46,618 nucleotides of DNA. Origin: Flavobacterium anhuiense (GTDB taxonomy: Bacteria > Bacteroidota > Bacteroidia > Flavobacteriales > Flavobacteriaceae). Positions 9,748 to 17,325 of this stretch are shown one piece after another. The notes beneath the pieces were generated by a model, which worked only from the letters and a program-made list of their open reading frames with translations, searched no databases and was not told the origin of the DNA. The stretch spans positions 1-46,618 of the forward strand of contig NZ_JUIV01000026.1 of assembly GCF_004151235.1 (NCBI RefSeq), given 5' to 3'. Position 1 is the stretch's first letter; every line of letters starts with the position of its first letter. The translations under genes and the position numbers were made by a program.

Positions 9748-9777
9748 AAGCATCATTCTCGTAATGATGCTTTTTTG
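9748..9777 (+). terminator. Terminator after the metal-efflux operon
   Basis: AAGCATCATT (9748-9757) and AATGATGCTT (9763-9772) form a perfect 10-bp stem with a 5-base loop, followed by T residues. A run of A on the 5' side means it could also work for minus-strand transcripts. Confidence 0.85.
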
Positions 9778-9807
9778 TTTATATTTGAGTTCAATATAAA
9801 GCAAAAA

Positions 9808-9834
9808 AAAGACCTTTTGCTCAGAAAGGTCTTT
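9808..9834 (-). terminator. Terminator of ankyrin gene 1
   Basis: AAAGACCTTT and AAAGGTCTTT form a 10-bp stem. On the minus strand it is followed by a run of T (positions 9803-9810). It lies 26 bases beyond the stop of the ankyrin gene. Confidence 0.8.
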
Positions 9835-9859
9835 TAACTAACTCAAAACTCTTAAACTG

Positions 9860-10240
9860 TTATTTCAAATCTTTCAAAAGCTCAATTGATTCTGAAGCAT
9901 TTGACGCTTGCGCATATTTTAATGCTGTATAACCTTTTTCATTTTTAATATTAGGTTTTGCTCCATTCGCCAATAAAACCCTAATGATTTCATGTTTATT
10001 GTAAAGTGCAGCGATCATTAAAGGTGTAAAATCTTCTGATATTTGGTTTACATCTGAACCGTATTCGATAAATTTTTTAACAGTTTCAAGGTCTCCTTTG
10101 CTAATAGCAACATTTAATGGAGTTCCTACATAACTTTTAAGTTCAACTGGATTTTTAGCAGTTGAAATTTCATTTGAAGCCATTGCCACATTTCCAAATG
10201 TTACTAAGGCTAGTCCTAAATAAATTACTGATTTTTTCAT
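9860..10240 (-). CDS. Small secreted ankyrin-repeat protein 1
   Basis: This 126-residue protein has a signal peptide of about 21 residues ending around VAMASN. The rest is about three short ankyrin units: GDLETVKKFIEYGSDVN, then FTPLMIAALYNKHEIIRVLL with NGAKPNIKN, then KGYTALKYAQASNASESIELL. The TPLMIAA and GYTALKYA helices are the diagnostic parts. Ankyrin repeats are protein-binding scaffolds, so the partner cannot be named. It is one of three paralogues in 2.4 kb with a related 5' leader. Periplasmic location is inferred from the signal peptide. This copy ends in KDLK, without the basic tail of the second copy. Confidence 0.85.
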   Translation of the reverse strand: MKKSVIYLGLALVTFGNVAMASNEISTAKNPVELKSYVGTPLNVAISKGDLETVKKFIEYGSDVNQISEDFTPLMIAALYNKHEIIRVLLANGAKPNIKNEKGYTALKYAQASNASESIELLKDLK

Positions 10241-10620
10241 AATGATTGATGTTTGTTAAATGATTGATGATGATTTTAATTTGATGATGTAAAGGTAAAA
10301 TATTTTAATGTATTATGCATTACAAAGTACTATGTTTTAACTAATTCTTAACATTCACTTAATAAAGCAATAATTAAAGACCCCAACTGTTATCAAATTA
10401 TTGATTTTACTATAATAGACTACTAAAAAGAAAAAATGTTACAACAAATCTTATTTTTTTCTGTTTTAAAAATAAAAGTTAGTAGAATACTTGGTTTAAT
10501 TTTTTTAAATTTATTATAGCCTTTAAAATCAAAAACATAGCGTTATAATTTTATGTGTCAATAAAATCAATACTTCTAAGAGAAAATAATATTTAAAAGA
10601 ACCATATTAAATCAAGAATC
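10241..10620. other. 380-base divergent intergenic region
   Basis: This very AT-rich gap separates ankyrin gene 1 (minus) from the SRPBCC gene (plus) and should hold both promoters. The part at 10241-10274 resembles the leaders of the other two ankyrin genes (AATGATTGAT, then TGATTGATGATGA). I see no convincing ORF, RNA structure or clear TAnnTTTG match. Confidence 0.5.
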
Positions 10621-11157
10621 ATGATTTTTATCAAAAGAACACTAGTCGTTTTAATTCTATTTATATCTATTGTTTTGATAGTCGCCTATTTTATGCCTAG
10701 AGAATACTTAATTGAAAGAGAGGTAATTATAAATAAACCTACTGATAGTATTTTTAAATATATTCGTTCACTAAGAAATCAAAACGAGTTTAGCATATGG
10801 GCTAATATAGATCCAAAAATGAAAGTCCATTATAGAGGAATTGATGGAATGGTAGGTTCAGTTTCTTCTTGGGAGAGTAGTGTTAAAGAAGTTGGTGATG
10901 GCGAACAGGAAATTACAAAAATAATAGAAAACAGACGTTTAGACTTTGTACTGCGTTTTAACAAACCAGTGCAAGATACTGCTGTCGGTTTTATGTCAAC
11001 AGAACCTATTTCTGAGAATCAGACAAAAGTAAAATGGGGAATCAGTGGAGCAATTCCGTATCCAACAAATATTATTCTTCCCATTTTGCGAATGGATCAA
11101 ATGATTGGAAATGATTTGCAGAAAGGTTTAGAAAATTTAAAAGATAAGATGGAATAA
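10621..11157 (+). CDS. SRPBCC (START/Bet v1-like) family protein
   Basis: The 178-residue protein has one N-terminal hydrophobic helix (about 7-24, LVVLILFISIVLIVAYFMP). A domain follows that starts with YLIEREVIINKPTDSIFKYI, the usual first strand and helix of polyketide-cyclase-like SRPBCC proteins, and it ends with a long helix (DLQKGLENLKDKM). Such domains form a hydrophobic ligand pocket; the ligand here is unknown. It is anchored in or secreted across the inner membrane. It is encoded opposite to the ankyrin genes, which flank it on both sides, and it converges on ankyrin gene 2 through a shared palindromic terminator. Confidence 0.8.
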   Translation: MIFIKRTLVVLILFISIVLIVAYFMPREYLIEREVIINKPTDSIFKYIRSLRNQNEFSIWANIDPKMKVHYRGIDGMVGSVSSWESSVKEVGDGEQEITKIIENRRLDFVLRFNKPVQDTAVGFMSTEPISENQTKVKWGISGAIPYPTNIILPILRMDQMIGNDLQKGLENLKDKME

Positions 11158-11172
11158 ATGCTATAGATTAAA

Positions 11173-11202
11173 CAAGGCAATTCAATTGATTGAATTGCCT
11201 TG
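11173..11202. terminator. Bidirectional terminator
   Basis: CAAGGCAATTCAAT and ATTGAATTGCCTTG form a perfect 14-bp inverted repeat around a 2-base centre. It lies between the convergent SRPBCC and ankyrin 2 genes, 15 bases after one stop and 4 bases before the other. Confidence 0.75.
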
Positions 11203-11206
11203 TTTA

Positions 11207-11608
11207 TTATTTACGTCTTTTATTGTTTTTAGCTTTCTTCTCTTTCAAAATAACAATGGACTCAATTGATTTTCCAAATTCTGCAAACTGCAAAGCAGTA
11301 AGACCTTTTTCATTTTCAATTGAAAGATCCGCTCCTTTTTCAATCAAAATTTTTATAATTTCAACTTGATTAAATCGCGCCGCCACCATTAAAGGTGTCA
11401 TATTATTTACAATTTTATTGACATCCGCACCATACATTATAAATTTTTTTACACTTTCAACATCACCTTTACTTATAGCAAGATGAAATGGAGAATTTGA
11501 ATAAATTAAAAATTCAATTTGATCTTTAATACACAACTGATAGTTTGCCCCTTTTGATTCATTTGTAAAAATGAAAACTGCTCCTAAAATAATTATTGCT
11601 TTTTTCAT
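11207..11608 (-). CDS. Small secreted ankyrin-repeat protein 2
   Basis: This 133-residue paralogue of the neighbouring ankyrin proteins has a signal peptide of about 20 residues (MKKAIIILGAVFIF...). Ankyrin units follow: SPFHLAISKGDVESVKKFIMYGADVN..., MTPLMVAARFNQVEIIKILI with EKGADLSIEN, and KGLTALQFAEFGKSIESIVIL. It differs by a basic C-terminal tail (KEKKAKNNKRRK) and a Cys in the segment after the signal peptide. The function is unknown; a role as a periplasmic protein-binding module is inferred from the fold. It ends at the palindromic terminator it shares with the SRPBCC gene. Confidence 0.83.
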   Translation of the reverse strand: MKKAIIILGAVFIFTNESKGANYQLCIKDQIEFLIYSNSPFHLAISKGDVESVKKFIMYGADVNKIVNNMTPLMVAARFNQVEIIKILIEKGADLSIENEKGLTALQFAEFGKSIESIVILKEKKAKNNKRRK

Positions 11609-11705
11609 AATGATTGTTCTTTTTTAATGATTGATGATGAAACATTTTATACTTTAGACGACCAAAGAAGAAACTAGGTTTCACATTTTTGAAAAAAAGA
11701 AATAA

Positions 11706-11744
11706 AAAAAGCATCATTCTTCTAAAAGATGACGCTTTCCTTTT
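11706..11744 (-). terminator. Probable terminator of ankyrin gene 3
   Basis: AAGCATCATT and the facing GATGACGCTT form an imperfect stem (one mismatch). On the minus strand it is followed by a T run (11701-11709). It lies 20 bases beyond the ankyrin 3 stop. Confidence 0.6.
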
Positions 11745-11763
11745 TTTTAAAACTATTAAAATT

Positions 11764-12144
11764 TTACCTAAGCCCTTTCAAAATCTCTGCAGACTCAGTT
11801 GATTTTGCGTATCTAGCATAATCCAACGCTCTTAGTCCGTGAGCGTTTTCTATTGACGGTTTAGCCCCATTTGCCAACAAAATTTTTACAATTTCAACAT
11901 GGTTATAACGAGCAGCGAGCATCAAAGGTGTCATATTACGAACAATTTTATTTACATCTGCGCCGTATTCAATGCTTTTCTTTACGGTTTCAAGATCTCC
12001 GTTGCATACCGCCAAATGCAAAGGTGAGGATAAATCAAAAGGAATTTCAATTTGATTTCTATTTTCTAACTTCAAGTTAGAAGCTGTTGCAAAATTTGCA
12101 AATAATGCCAAAGCCATTCCTAAAACGATTACTGTTTTTTTCAT
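11764..12144 (-). CDS. Small secreted ankyrin-repeat protein 3
   Basis: This 126-residue protein has a signal peptide (MKKTVIVLGMALALFANFATAS) followed by three ankyrin units: SPLHLAVCNGDLETVKKSIEYGADVN, MTPLMLAARYNHVEIVKILL with NGAKPSIEN, and HGLRALDYARYAKSTESAEIL. It shares the VNKIV..NMTPLM connection with protein 2 and the NGAKP segment with protein 1, as expected for tandem duplication of one ancestor. Function unknown. The 5' leader (12145-12181) resembles those of the other two genes, which suggests the copies are regulated alike. Confidence 0.84.
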   Translation of the reverse strand: MKKTVIVLGMALALFANFATASNLKLENRNQIEIPFDLSSPLHLAVCNGDLETVKKSIEYGADVNKIVRNMTPLMLAARYNHVEIVKILLANGAKPSIENAHGLRALDYARYAKSTESAEILKGLR

Positions 12145-12328
12145 GATTGATTGCTTGTTTAGTGATTAATGATTGTGATGATTATTTGTTAGACGCACAT
12201 TAGGTATAAAACGTTGCATCGAAAATGAAAAAAAAATGCATTTTTTTTTAAACAATAAAAAAAGCGTGGTCAAAATAATTGAATCGCGCCTTTTAATAAA
12301 TTTTAATTTTTGAATTTTTATCAAACAA

Positions 12329-12360
12329 AAAATGCCTCACTATTACAAGTAAGGCATTTT
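12329..12360 (-). terminator. Terminator of purC
   Basis: AAAATGCCTCAC and GTAAGGCATTTT pair with one mismatch around an 8-base loop. On the minus strand T residues follow. It lies 41 bases after the purC stop. Confidence 0.75.
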
Positions 12361-12401
12361 ATATACTTTAAAGCTTAAATGCTCGTTTAAGCGCGAAAAT
12401 G

Positions 12402-13355
12402 TTATTTTGAAGAAAGGTATTCTAACACGTTTTTCTCAATACGCTGGTCAATATTATCAATATCCGCTTTTACAAATTTTTCTCCTAAGATATTTTCAAA
12501 CAATTCGATATATCTTTCAGAAACAGATTCAATATATTCGTCTGTCATATTTGGTATCTGCTGTCCTTCTTGCCCTTGAAAACCATTTTCAATTAACCAA
12601 CGACGCACAAATTCTTTAGATAATTGTTTTTGCTCCTCTCCTTTTTCTTGTCTTTCAGCATATCCGTCAGCGTAGAAATAACGAGAAGAATCTGGTGTAT
12701 GAATTTCGTCAATTAAAACAATAACACCATCTTTTGTTTTTCCGAACTCATATTTCGTGTCTACTAAAATCAATCCGCGTTTAGCAGCGATTTCAGTTCC
12801 TCTTTGAAATAAAGCTCTAGTATATTTTTCTAAAACTAAATAATCTTCTTCCGAAACAATTCCTTTTGCCAAAATATCCTCGCGAGAAATATCTTCATCA
12901 TGAGAACCGTTGTCTGCCTTTGTAGTTGGTGTAATAATTGGCTCTGGAAATTTGTCGTTTTCTTTTAAACCTTCAGCCATAGTAACACCACAGATTTGTT
13001 TTCTTCCTGCTGCATATTCACGAGCTGCGTGGCCAGACAAATAACCACGTATAACCATTTCTACTTTAAAAGGTTCGCATAAATGTCCAACAGCAACGTT
13101 TGGATCTGGAGTAGCAATCAGCCAGTTTGGAACAATATCTTGTGTCAATTCCATAAATTTTGTTGCAATCTGATTCAAGATTTGTCCTTTGTATGGAATT
13201 CCTTTTGGCAAAACTACATCAAAAGCCGAAAGCCTATCGGTAGCTACCATTACTAAAAGTTCGTCGTTAATATTATAAACTTCTCTAACTTTTCCGCGGT
13301 AAACTGATTTTTGGTTCGGGAAATTAAAATTTGTAGTTGTGATTGTATTACTCAT
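12402..13355 (-). CDS. purC: Phosphoribosylaminoimidazole-succinocarboxamide synthase
   Basis: The 317-residue protein is SAICAR synthetase, the purine-pathway enzyme that joins CAIR and aspartate with ATP. The ATP-binding start (KSVYRGKVREVYNI), the signature ATDRLSAFDVVLP, the loop GSHDEDISRED and the segment LVDTKYEFGK..GVIVLIDEIHTPDSSRY are all present. It is of the longer PurC type with a C-terminal helical extension, not the short ~240-residue form. It is cytoplasmic, monocistronic by position and ends in its own terminator. The start at 13355 is directly followed by the first conserved strand, so no other start is likely. Confidence 0.95.
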   Translation of the reverse strand: MSNTITTTNFNFPNQKSVYRGKVREVYNINDELLVMVATDRLSAFDVVLPKGIPYKGQILNQIATKFMELTQDIVPNWLIATPDPNVAVGHLCEPFKVEMVIRGYLSGHAAREYAAGRKQICGVTMAEGLKENDKFPEPIITPTTKADNGSHDEDISREDILAKGIVSEEDYLVLEKYTRALFQRGTEIAAKRGLILVDTKYEFGKTKDGVIVLIDEIHTPDSSRYFYADGYAERQEKGEEQKQLSKEFVRRWLIENGFQGQEGQQIPNMTDEYIESVSERYIELFENILGEKFVKADIDNIDQRIEKNVLEYLSSK

Positions 13356-13441
13356 TATCTAGTTGTGTTGTTTTTTATGAAGGCAAATTTAAAACTATTT
13401 GGCAGAGCAAACAAAGAAAATATTACTTCAATTTTAGTGAA

Positions 13442-14041
13442 TTATTTAAAACTCAAAATTCCTTTACCAAAAGATTTTATTGATGCATCAAGACTTCCAA
13501 GTGTCGTGTCTGAAAGTTTTTTAAAATCGGTCGATTTGACGATTAAAATTTGTCCTTGATCCTTAGCTGGTGCATTTGGAATAAAAATTACAGCTGAACC
13601 ATTTTCATCTTCTTCAATTAAATGAGCTGGTTGCCAAAAATCTCCATTTTTAAACAAAATAGGCAAATCTGTAACAGGTTTAGGCTCATGATTTCTTTTC
13701 AAAAGTTTTTCTTCTGCCTCTTTTTTATTTTTTTCATAACCGGGCAAAAAAATCATCAGCTTCTCGTCTACCCAATTCGTAAATCTTTTTAAAATAGATA
13801 AACGCATCAAAAAGCCGCTTAAATAAATTAAAACCACCAAAATCATTCCGCCCACGATATCGGTAGCGTATTTTCCTAATATCAAATCCAAACGCAGGAA
13901 GTGCGCAAATTTTTCTCCATAATTCTGAAAAAACTTCCAGACTTTTCCCAATAAAATAAAAAAAACTAAAAGTGGCAATAACACCAATGCTCCCGAAATC
14001 AAATTCCGTTCAGCTTGTAGTAAAAAATTTTTCATGGTCAA
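13442..14041 (-). CDS. DUF502 family membrane protein
   Basis: The 199-residue protein has two N-terminal membrane segments (about 15-34 and 54-77) joined by a short loop, then a soluble domain with HEPKPVTDLPILFKNGDFWQ and a beta-rich stretch AVIFIPNAPAKDQGQILIV. This matches DUF502, an uncharacterised inner-membrane family that is common in bacteria and plants. The second ATG in the frame (MKNFLL, residue 3) is an equally possible start. The gene lies between purC and a HAD phosphatase, both on the same strand, with gaps of about 86 and 106 bases. The upstream gap contains the HAD gene's terminator, so it is probably transcribed separately. Confidence 0.85.
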   Translation of the reverse strand: MTMKNFLLQAERNLISGALVLLPLLVFFILLGKVWKFFQNYGEKFAHFLRLDLILGKYATDIVGGMILVVLIYLSGFLMRLSILKRFTNWVDEKLMIFLPGYEKNKKEAEEKLLKRNHEPKPVTDLPILFKNGDFWQPAHLIEEDENGSAVIFIPNAPAKDQGQILIVKSTDFKKLSDTTLGSLDASIKSFGKGILSFK

Positions 14042-14062
14042 ATAGTTAAATTAAAAAAAAAC

Positions 14063-14091
14063 AAGAGCTAACTCACTGTGAATTAGCTCTT
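14063..14091 (-). terminator. Terminator of the HAD phosphatase gene
   Basis: AAGAGCTAA and TTAGCTCTT form a 9-bp stem with an 11-base loop. T residues follow on the minus strand (14053-14061). It lies 57 bases after the HAD stop and before the DUF502 start. Confidence 0.8.
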
Positions 14092-14147
14092 ATAAAAATA
14101 ACTATTATTTAGTATCCAGCAATAGTCTGAATATAAAATACTCGCAA

Positions 14148-14978
14148 TTAAATTGCTGCAAATTCTTTATTCAAAATTTTTCTGGCAATATACCTTGCAA
14201 CGCCATCTTCGGCATTTGTTTCAATTACTTCTAAATCTGGCAATGTTTCTTTTAAAATTGATGGAGCATTTCCCATAATTAATCCTTTTCCGGATGAAGA
14301 TAACATTTGCACATCGTTAAATCCATCACCAAAAGAAACCGCTTCTGATAATGTAAATCCTTCCCTTTCTAACACTTGCTCAATTGCAACTGCTTTATCT
14401 ATAGATTTGTCCATAAATTCTAAACAAGTTGGGAGGCTAAAAGCATGATGCAAATGTTCTGAAGAATTTGCTAAAATGGCATCTTTTAATTTGACTAATT
14501 TTTCGTGGTCGCTGCAAGAGAAGAAAATCTTAATTGCTCCAAAATCTTCTAAATTCTTATAATCTACCAGTTCGGGACGATATTTTAATTCTGTTTGAAA
14601 AGAATTCAGTTTTTCATTCCATTTATTGGTCTGCCAAACATTTTCTTTAAATAAAACTACCGTGATTTCTGGATCAATTTCAACGTTCAAAGCAGCCTTA
14701 ACAACATCACTGTCTAAATTAAAAGCAAAAAGCTGTTCTTTGTTTGGTGAATGAATTCTAGCTCCGTTTGAGCTTACCAAATAAACTGGCACTTCTAATT
14801 TATCAATAATTGCCATTGCATCTAAGTGATGACGACCTGTAGCTACAACAATAAGATATCCTTGATTATGAAGTTCTTGAAAGATTGATTTAGTGTAATC
14901 TGAAATAGTATGTTGTGGGTTAAGTAAAGTTCCGTCAAGGTCACTTACTACAACTTTTATATTTTTAAGTTTTGTCAT
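14148..14978 (-). CDS. Cof-type HAD-IIB family phosphatase
   Basis: The 276-residue protein has the HAD motifs: DLDGTL with the catalytic Asp13 and Asp15, a Thr in VVATGRHH (motif II), Lys in SIDKAVAIEQVL (motif III), and GDGFNDVQML (motif IV). The large alpha/beta cap between motifs II and III marks subclass IIB (Cof/YwpJ/YidA-like). These soluble enzymes dephosphorylate sugar phosphates, nucleotides or flavin-related phosphates; the substrate cannot be told here. It is single on its strand with a 138-base upstream gap and its own terminator. Confidence 0.9.
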   Translation of the reverse strand: MTKLKNIKVVVSDLDGTLLNPQHTISDYTKSIFQELHNQGYLIVVATGRHHLDAMAIIDKLEVPVYLVSSNGARIHSPNKEQLFAFNLDSDVVKAALNVEIDPEITVVLFKENVWQTNKWNEKLNSFQTELKYRPELVDYKNLEDFGAIKIFFSCSDHEKLVKLKDAILANSSEHLHHAFSLPTCLEFMDKSIDKAVAIEQVLEREGFTLSEAVSFGDGFNDVQMLSSSGKGLIMGNAPSILKETLPDLEVIETNAEDGVARYIARKILNKEFAAI

Positions 14979-15116
14979 ATTAATTGTAAAATTCGATGAT
15001 ATGCAAAATTACGGTTTTAAGCTCGTTTAGACAAAGAATAGACGCTTTGAAAGCCAAAATTGAGGGAAGTTTATTATTTATTTAACTATTCGGTTAAATA
15101 TTGCTATATAATCAGT

Positions 15117-15479
15117 TTAAATCTTAACAATTCCAGTTTTATATAAATTTATAGCCTTTTGAATTATCGCTTCAATCTGTTCCAAGGGCAAATCTTCATG
15201 AACATCAAACATCATAATTTTCATTCTTGAGCGATTTTCTTGAATCAAAAAAGCTTCCTCAAAATGTTTTCCTTCTACAATTCCGATATAAGGCTGTTGG
15301 AGTTTTTTATGCATCCATAAATAGCAGAACATTTTTCCTTTATAAGAGAAAAACGGCATTCCATATTTAAAACTGTTTGTAATACTTGTGTCTTGCTTAA
15401 GAATGATTTCTTTTAATGCCAAAAATATCCCTTTTATGGGTTCTTCTTGGTTTAGGTAGAAATCATCTAGGTGGTTCAT
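15117..15479 (-). CDS. DUF1801 (YdhG-like) domain protein
   Basis: From the ATG at 15479 the product has 120 residues. The frame stays open 13 codons further upstream to 15518, but that extension is poor and would deepen the overlap with the lipoprotein gene. Features of DUF1801 are visible: IKGIFLALKEIILKQDTSITNSFKYGMPFFSYKGKMFCYLW and, later, QIEAIIQKAINLYKTG. It is a small cytoplasmic fold related to iron-chaperone-like YdhG/Fra proteins, but the function of this branch is unknown. It overlaps the stop of the upstream lipoprotein gene by 17 bases, so the two may be cotranscribed. Confidence 0.8.
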   Translation of the reverse strand: MNHLDDFYLNQEEPIKGIFLALKEIILKQDTSITNSFKYGMPFFSYKGKMFCYLWMHKKLQQPYIGIVEGKHFEEAFLIQENRSRMKIMMFDVHEDLPLEQIEAIIQKAINLYKTGIVKI

Positions 15480-15981
15480 TATAATAATAATTTTTTCTAA
15501 TTTTCTTAGTACGTGCATAAACTCTTTTTAACGTGTCATATCCCGAACAATTAGAACTAGCTTTAAATTCATAAACTAAAGAATCTTTTTTGAGATAGAA
15601 TCTTTCTTTTGAAAAAATTAAAAAGTCGGCATTTTGTTTAGGATTACAATTTGGAATAGTCAACGTGTCTTTTGTTCTAGTTTCCCCAAATTTTATACAT
15701 CTTGTATATGGAAACATTCTATAACATGTATCGCTGCTCGTACTGTTTAATTCAATAGAATCCCCTACTATCTTCCATTTTCCTTTGGAAATTACTCTCC
15801 AGTCGCACCCTGCTCCTTTATAAGAAAAAGTGCTGTCTTTATTTATTTTTAACAAATGCTTACCTGGGACAATGTATTCTGTATCGTGCCAAATTCCAAC
15901 AAATTTATTTACAGGTATCTCTGCTTTTTTGCATGAAAAAAAACAAATCAAAATTAAAACGCCTAAAACTCGTACTTTCAT
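15463..15981 (-). CDS. Small lipoprotein of unknown function
   Basis: The 172-residue protein starts with a lipoprotein signal (MKVRVLGVLILICFFSC, lipidated Cys17). The mature part is beta-rich and begins FVGIWHDTEYIVPGKHLLKINKDSTFSYKGAGCDWRVISKGKW, the pattern of the lipocalin-like/DUF4488-type proteins that report GIW...F.Y....GKW. Several Cys residues (in AGCDW, DTCYR, TRCIK, PNCNP, SNCSG) could form disulfides. It is probably attached to the inner or outer membrane on the periplasmic side. Its end overlaps the DUF1801 start by 17 bases. I do not recognise a specific family. Confidence 0.7.
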   Translation of the reverse strand: MKVRVLGVLILICFFSCKKAEIPVNKFVGIWHDTEYIVPGKHLLKINKDSTFSYKGAGCDWRVISKGKWKIVGDSIELNSTSSDTCYRMFPYTRCIKFGETRTKDTLTIPNCNPKQNADFLIFSKERFYLKKDSLVYEFKASSNCSGYDTLKRVYARTKKIRKNYYYNEPPR

Positions 15982-16009
15982 TGATTCTTAATTATATAGC
16001 AGTCAAAAA

Positions 16010-16056
16010 AATATTCGTTTTGCATTTTTCTAAAGAAAACATACAAAACGAATATT
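16010..16056 (-). terminator. Terminator of the PhoH gene
   Basis: AATATTCGTTTTG (16010-16022) and CAAAACGAATATT (16044-16056) form a perfect 13-bp inverted repeat with a 21-base A/T-rich loop. T residues follow on the minus strand. It lies 55 bases after the phoH stop and just upstream of the lipoprotein gene. Confidence 0.65.
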
Positions 16057-16111
16057 AATAAATGTTAAAACACAATTCACGTTTTACATTTAACATTTGA
16101 CTAAATTAAAC

Positions 16112-17062
16112 TTAATCGTGGTTTTCTATTTGCTTGTAGGCATCAATTACCTTTTTAACCAATCTGTGGCGAACAATATCTTTATCATCTAGATAAATAA
16201 TTCCGATGCCTTCAATGTCTTTTAGAACCAAAAGCGCTTCTTTAAGACCAGAAATTGTTCTTCTCGGCAAATCGACTTGACCTGGATCACCAGTAATCAT
16301 GAATTTGGCATTTTTCCCCATACGGGTCAAAAACATTTTCATTTGTGAATGTGTGGTATTCTGAGCCTCGTCAAGAATTACAAAAGCATTGTCAAGAGTT
16401 CGTCCGCGCATGAAAGCTAGAGGTGCAATCTGGATAATTCCTTTCAGAATATAATCTTCCAACTTTTCGTTTGGAATCATATCTCGCAAGGCATCATAAA
16501 GCGGTTGCATGTAAGGATCAAGTTTTTCCTTCATATCTCCAGGCAAGAAACCTAGATTTTCGCCCGCTTCTACTGCTGGACGCGTCAAAATAATTCTTTT
16601 TACTTCTTTGTCCTTCAGCATTTTTACCGCCATAGCGACTCCTGTATACGTTTTACCAGTTCCAGCTGGACCAACTGCAAAAACCATATCGTTCTTTTTT
16701 ACGGTATCAACCAGCAATTGCTGATTTGGTGTCATTGCTTTTACAATTTTACCGCCAACACCGTGAACTAAAATTTTATCATGATCGTAAGCTCTCTTTT
16801 CATCCTGACCATCACTCATTATTACGCGCTCAATTACGTTATCGTCAATATTGTTGTAACGTGTAAAGTGAAGCATTAATCTTTGAAATCTTTTTTCGAA
16901 TTCGTCTAAAACTTCTTTTTCGCCAAATGCTTTTAAAGTTGTCCCTCGCGCTACGATTTTAAGCTTTGGGTAATACTTTTTAATAATTTCTAAATGGCTG
17001 TCCTGCGCGCCCCAAAATTCTTTTGGTGCAATATCTACTAGCTCGATTATTCTTTCGTTCAA
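16112..17062 (-). CDS. PhoH family ATPase
   Basis: The 316-residue protein is a full-length PhoH/PhoL-type protein: an N-terminal KH-like portion (about 1-110), then a P-loop ATPase with Walker A GPAGTGKT (131-138), the segment RPAVEAGENLGFLPGD (161-176) and Walker B VILDEAQN (228-235). PhoH-type proteins are ATPases linked to RNA metabolism and ribosome maturation, often alongside YbeY. The start at 17062 is the only good one. The gene is divergent from the SAM-hydrolase-like gene across a 263-base gap and carries its own terminator. Confidence 0.93.
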   Translation of the reverse strand: MNERIIELVDIAPKEFWGAQDSHLEIIKKYYPKLKIVARGTTLKAFGEKEVLDEFEKRFQRLMLHFTRYNNIDDNVIERVIMSDGQDEKRAYDHDKILVHGVGGKIVKAMTPNQQLLVDTVKKNDMVFAVGPAGTGKTYTGVAMAVKMLKDKEVKRIILTRPAVEAGENLGFLPGDMKEKLDPYMQPLYDALRDMIPNEKLEDYILKGIIQIAPLAFMRGRTLDNAFVILDEAQNTTHSQMKMFLTRMGKNAKFMITGDPGQVDLPRRTISGLKEALLVLKDIEGIGIIYLDDKDIVRHRLVKKVIDAYKQIENHD

Positions 17063-17126
17063 ATGAAGTTGTTTTAAATTAAAATAATTCCTTTTAATAT
17101 TTAGTGGCTGTCGGGTCTTTTTTATT

Positions 17127-17155
17127 AGTCGCAGTGTTCAGTCGCAGTCTCAGTT
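17127..17155. repeat. Short tandem word repeat AGTCGCAGT
   Basis: AGTCGCAGT occurs at 17127-17135 and again at 17140-17148, followed by a related CTCAGT. It lies in the divergent gap between phoH and the SAM-hydrolase-like gene. It resembles the other tandem-word intergenic repeats in this window, but it has no inverted partner here. Confidence 0.5.
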
Positions 17156-17258
17156 TATCCAAATAATCTTAAAACTTTGTTTCTGAATATTGTAACTTGC
17201 AAATACTTTAAAAATCATAATTTGTCTTTTCTTTCTTTCAATTTGTGTTTACTATTAT

Positions 17259-17266
17259 TAGCTTTG
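17259..17266 (+). promoter_or_regulatory. -7 promoter element for the SAM-hydrolase-like gene
   Basis: TAGCTTTG is an exact match to TAnnTTTG, 59 bases upstream of the ATG. A TTTG at 17242-17245 is only 13 bases upstream, closer than the usual 17-23, so the -33 part is uncertain. Confidence 0.45.
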
Positions 17267-17325
17267 CATTTCTCAAATTTAATGAAAATTAGATTTAAAT
17301 ACTATCAATAGTTATAAACAAAAAT

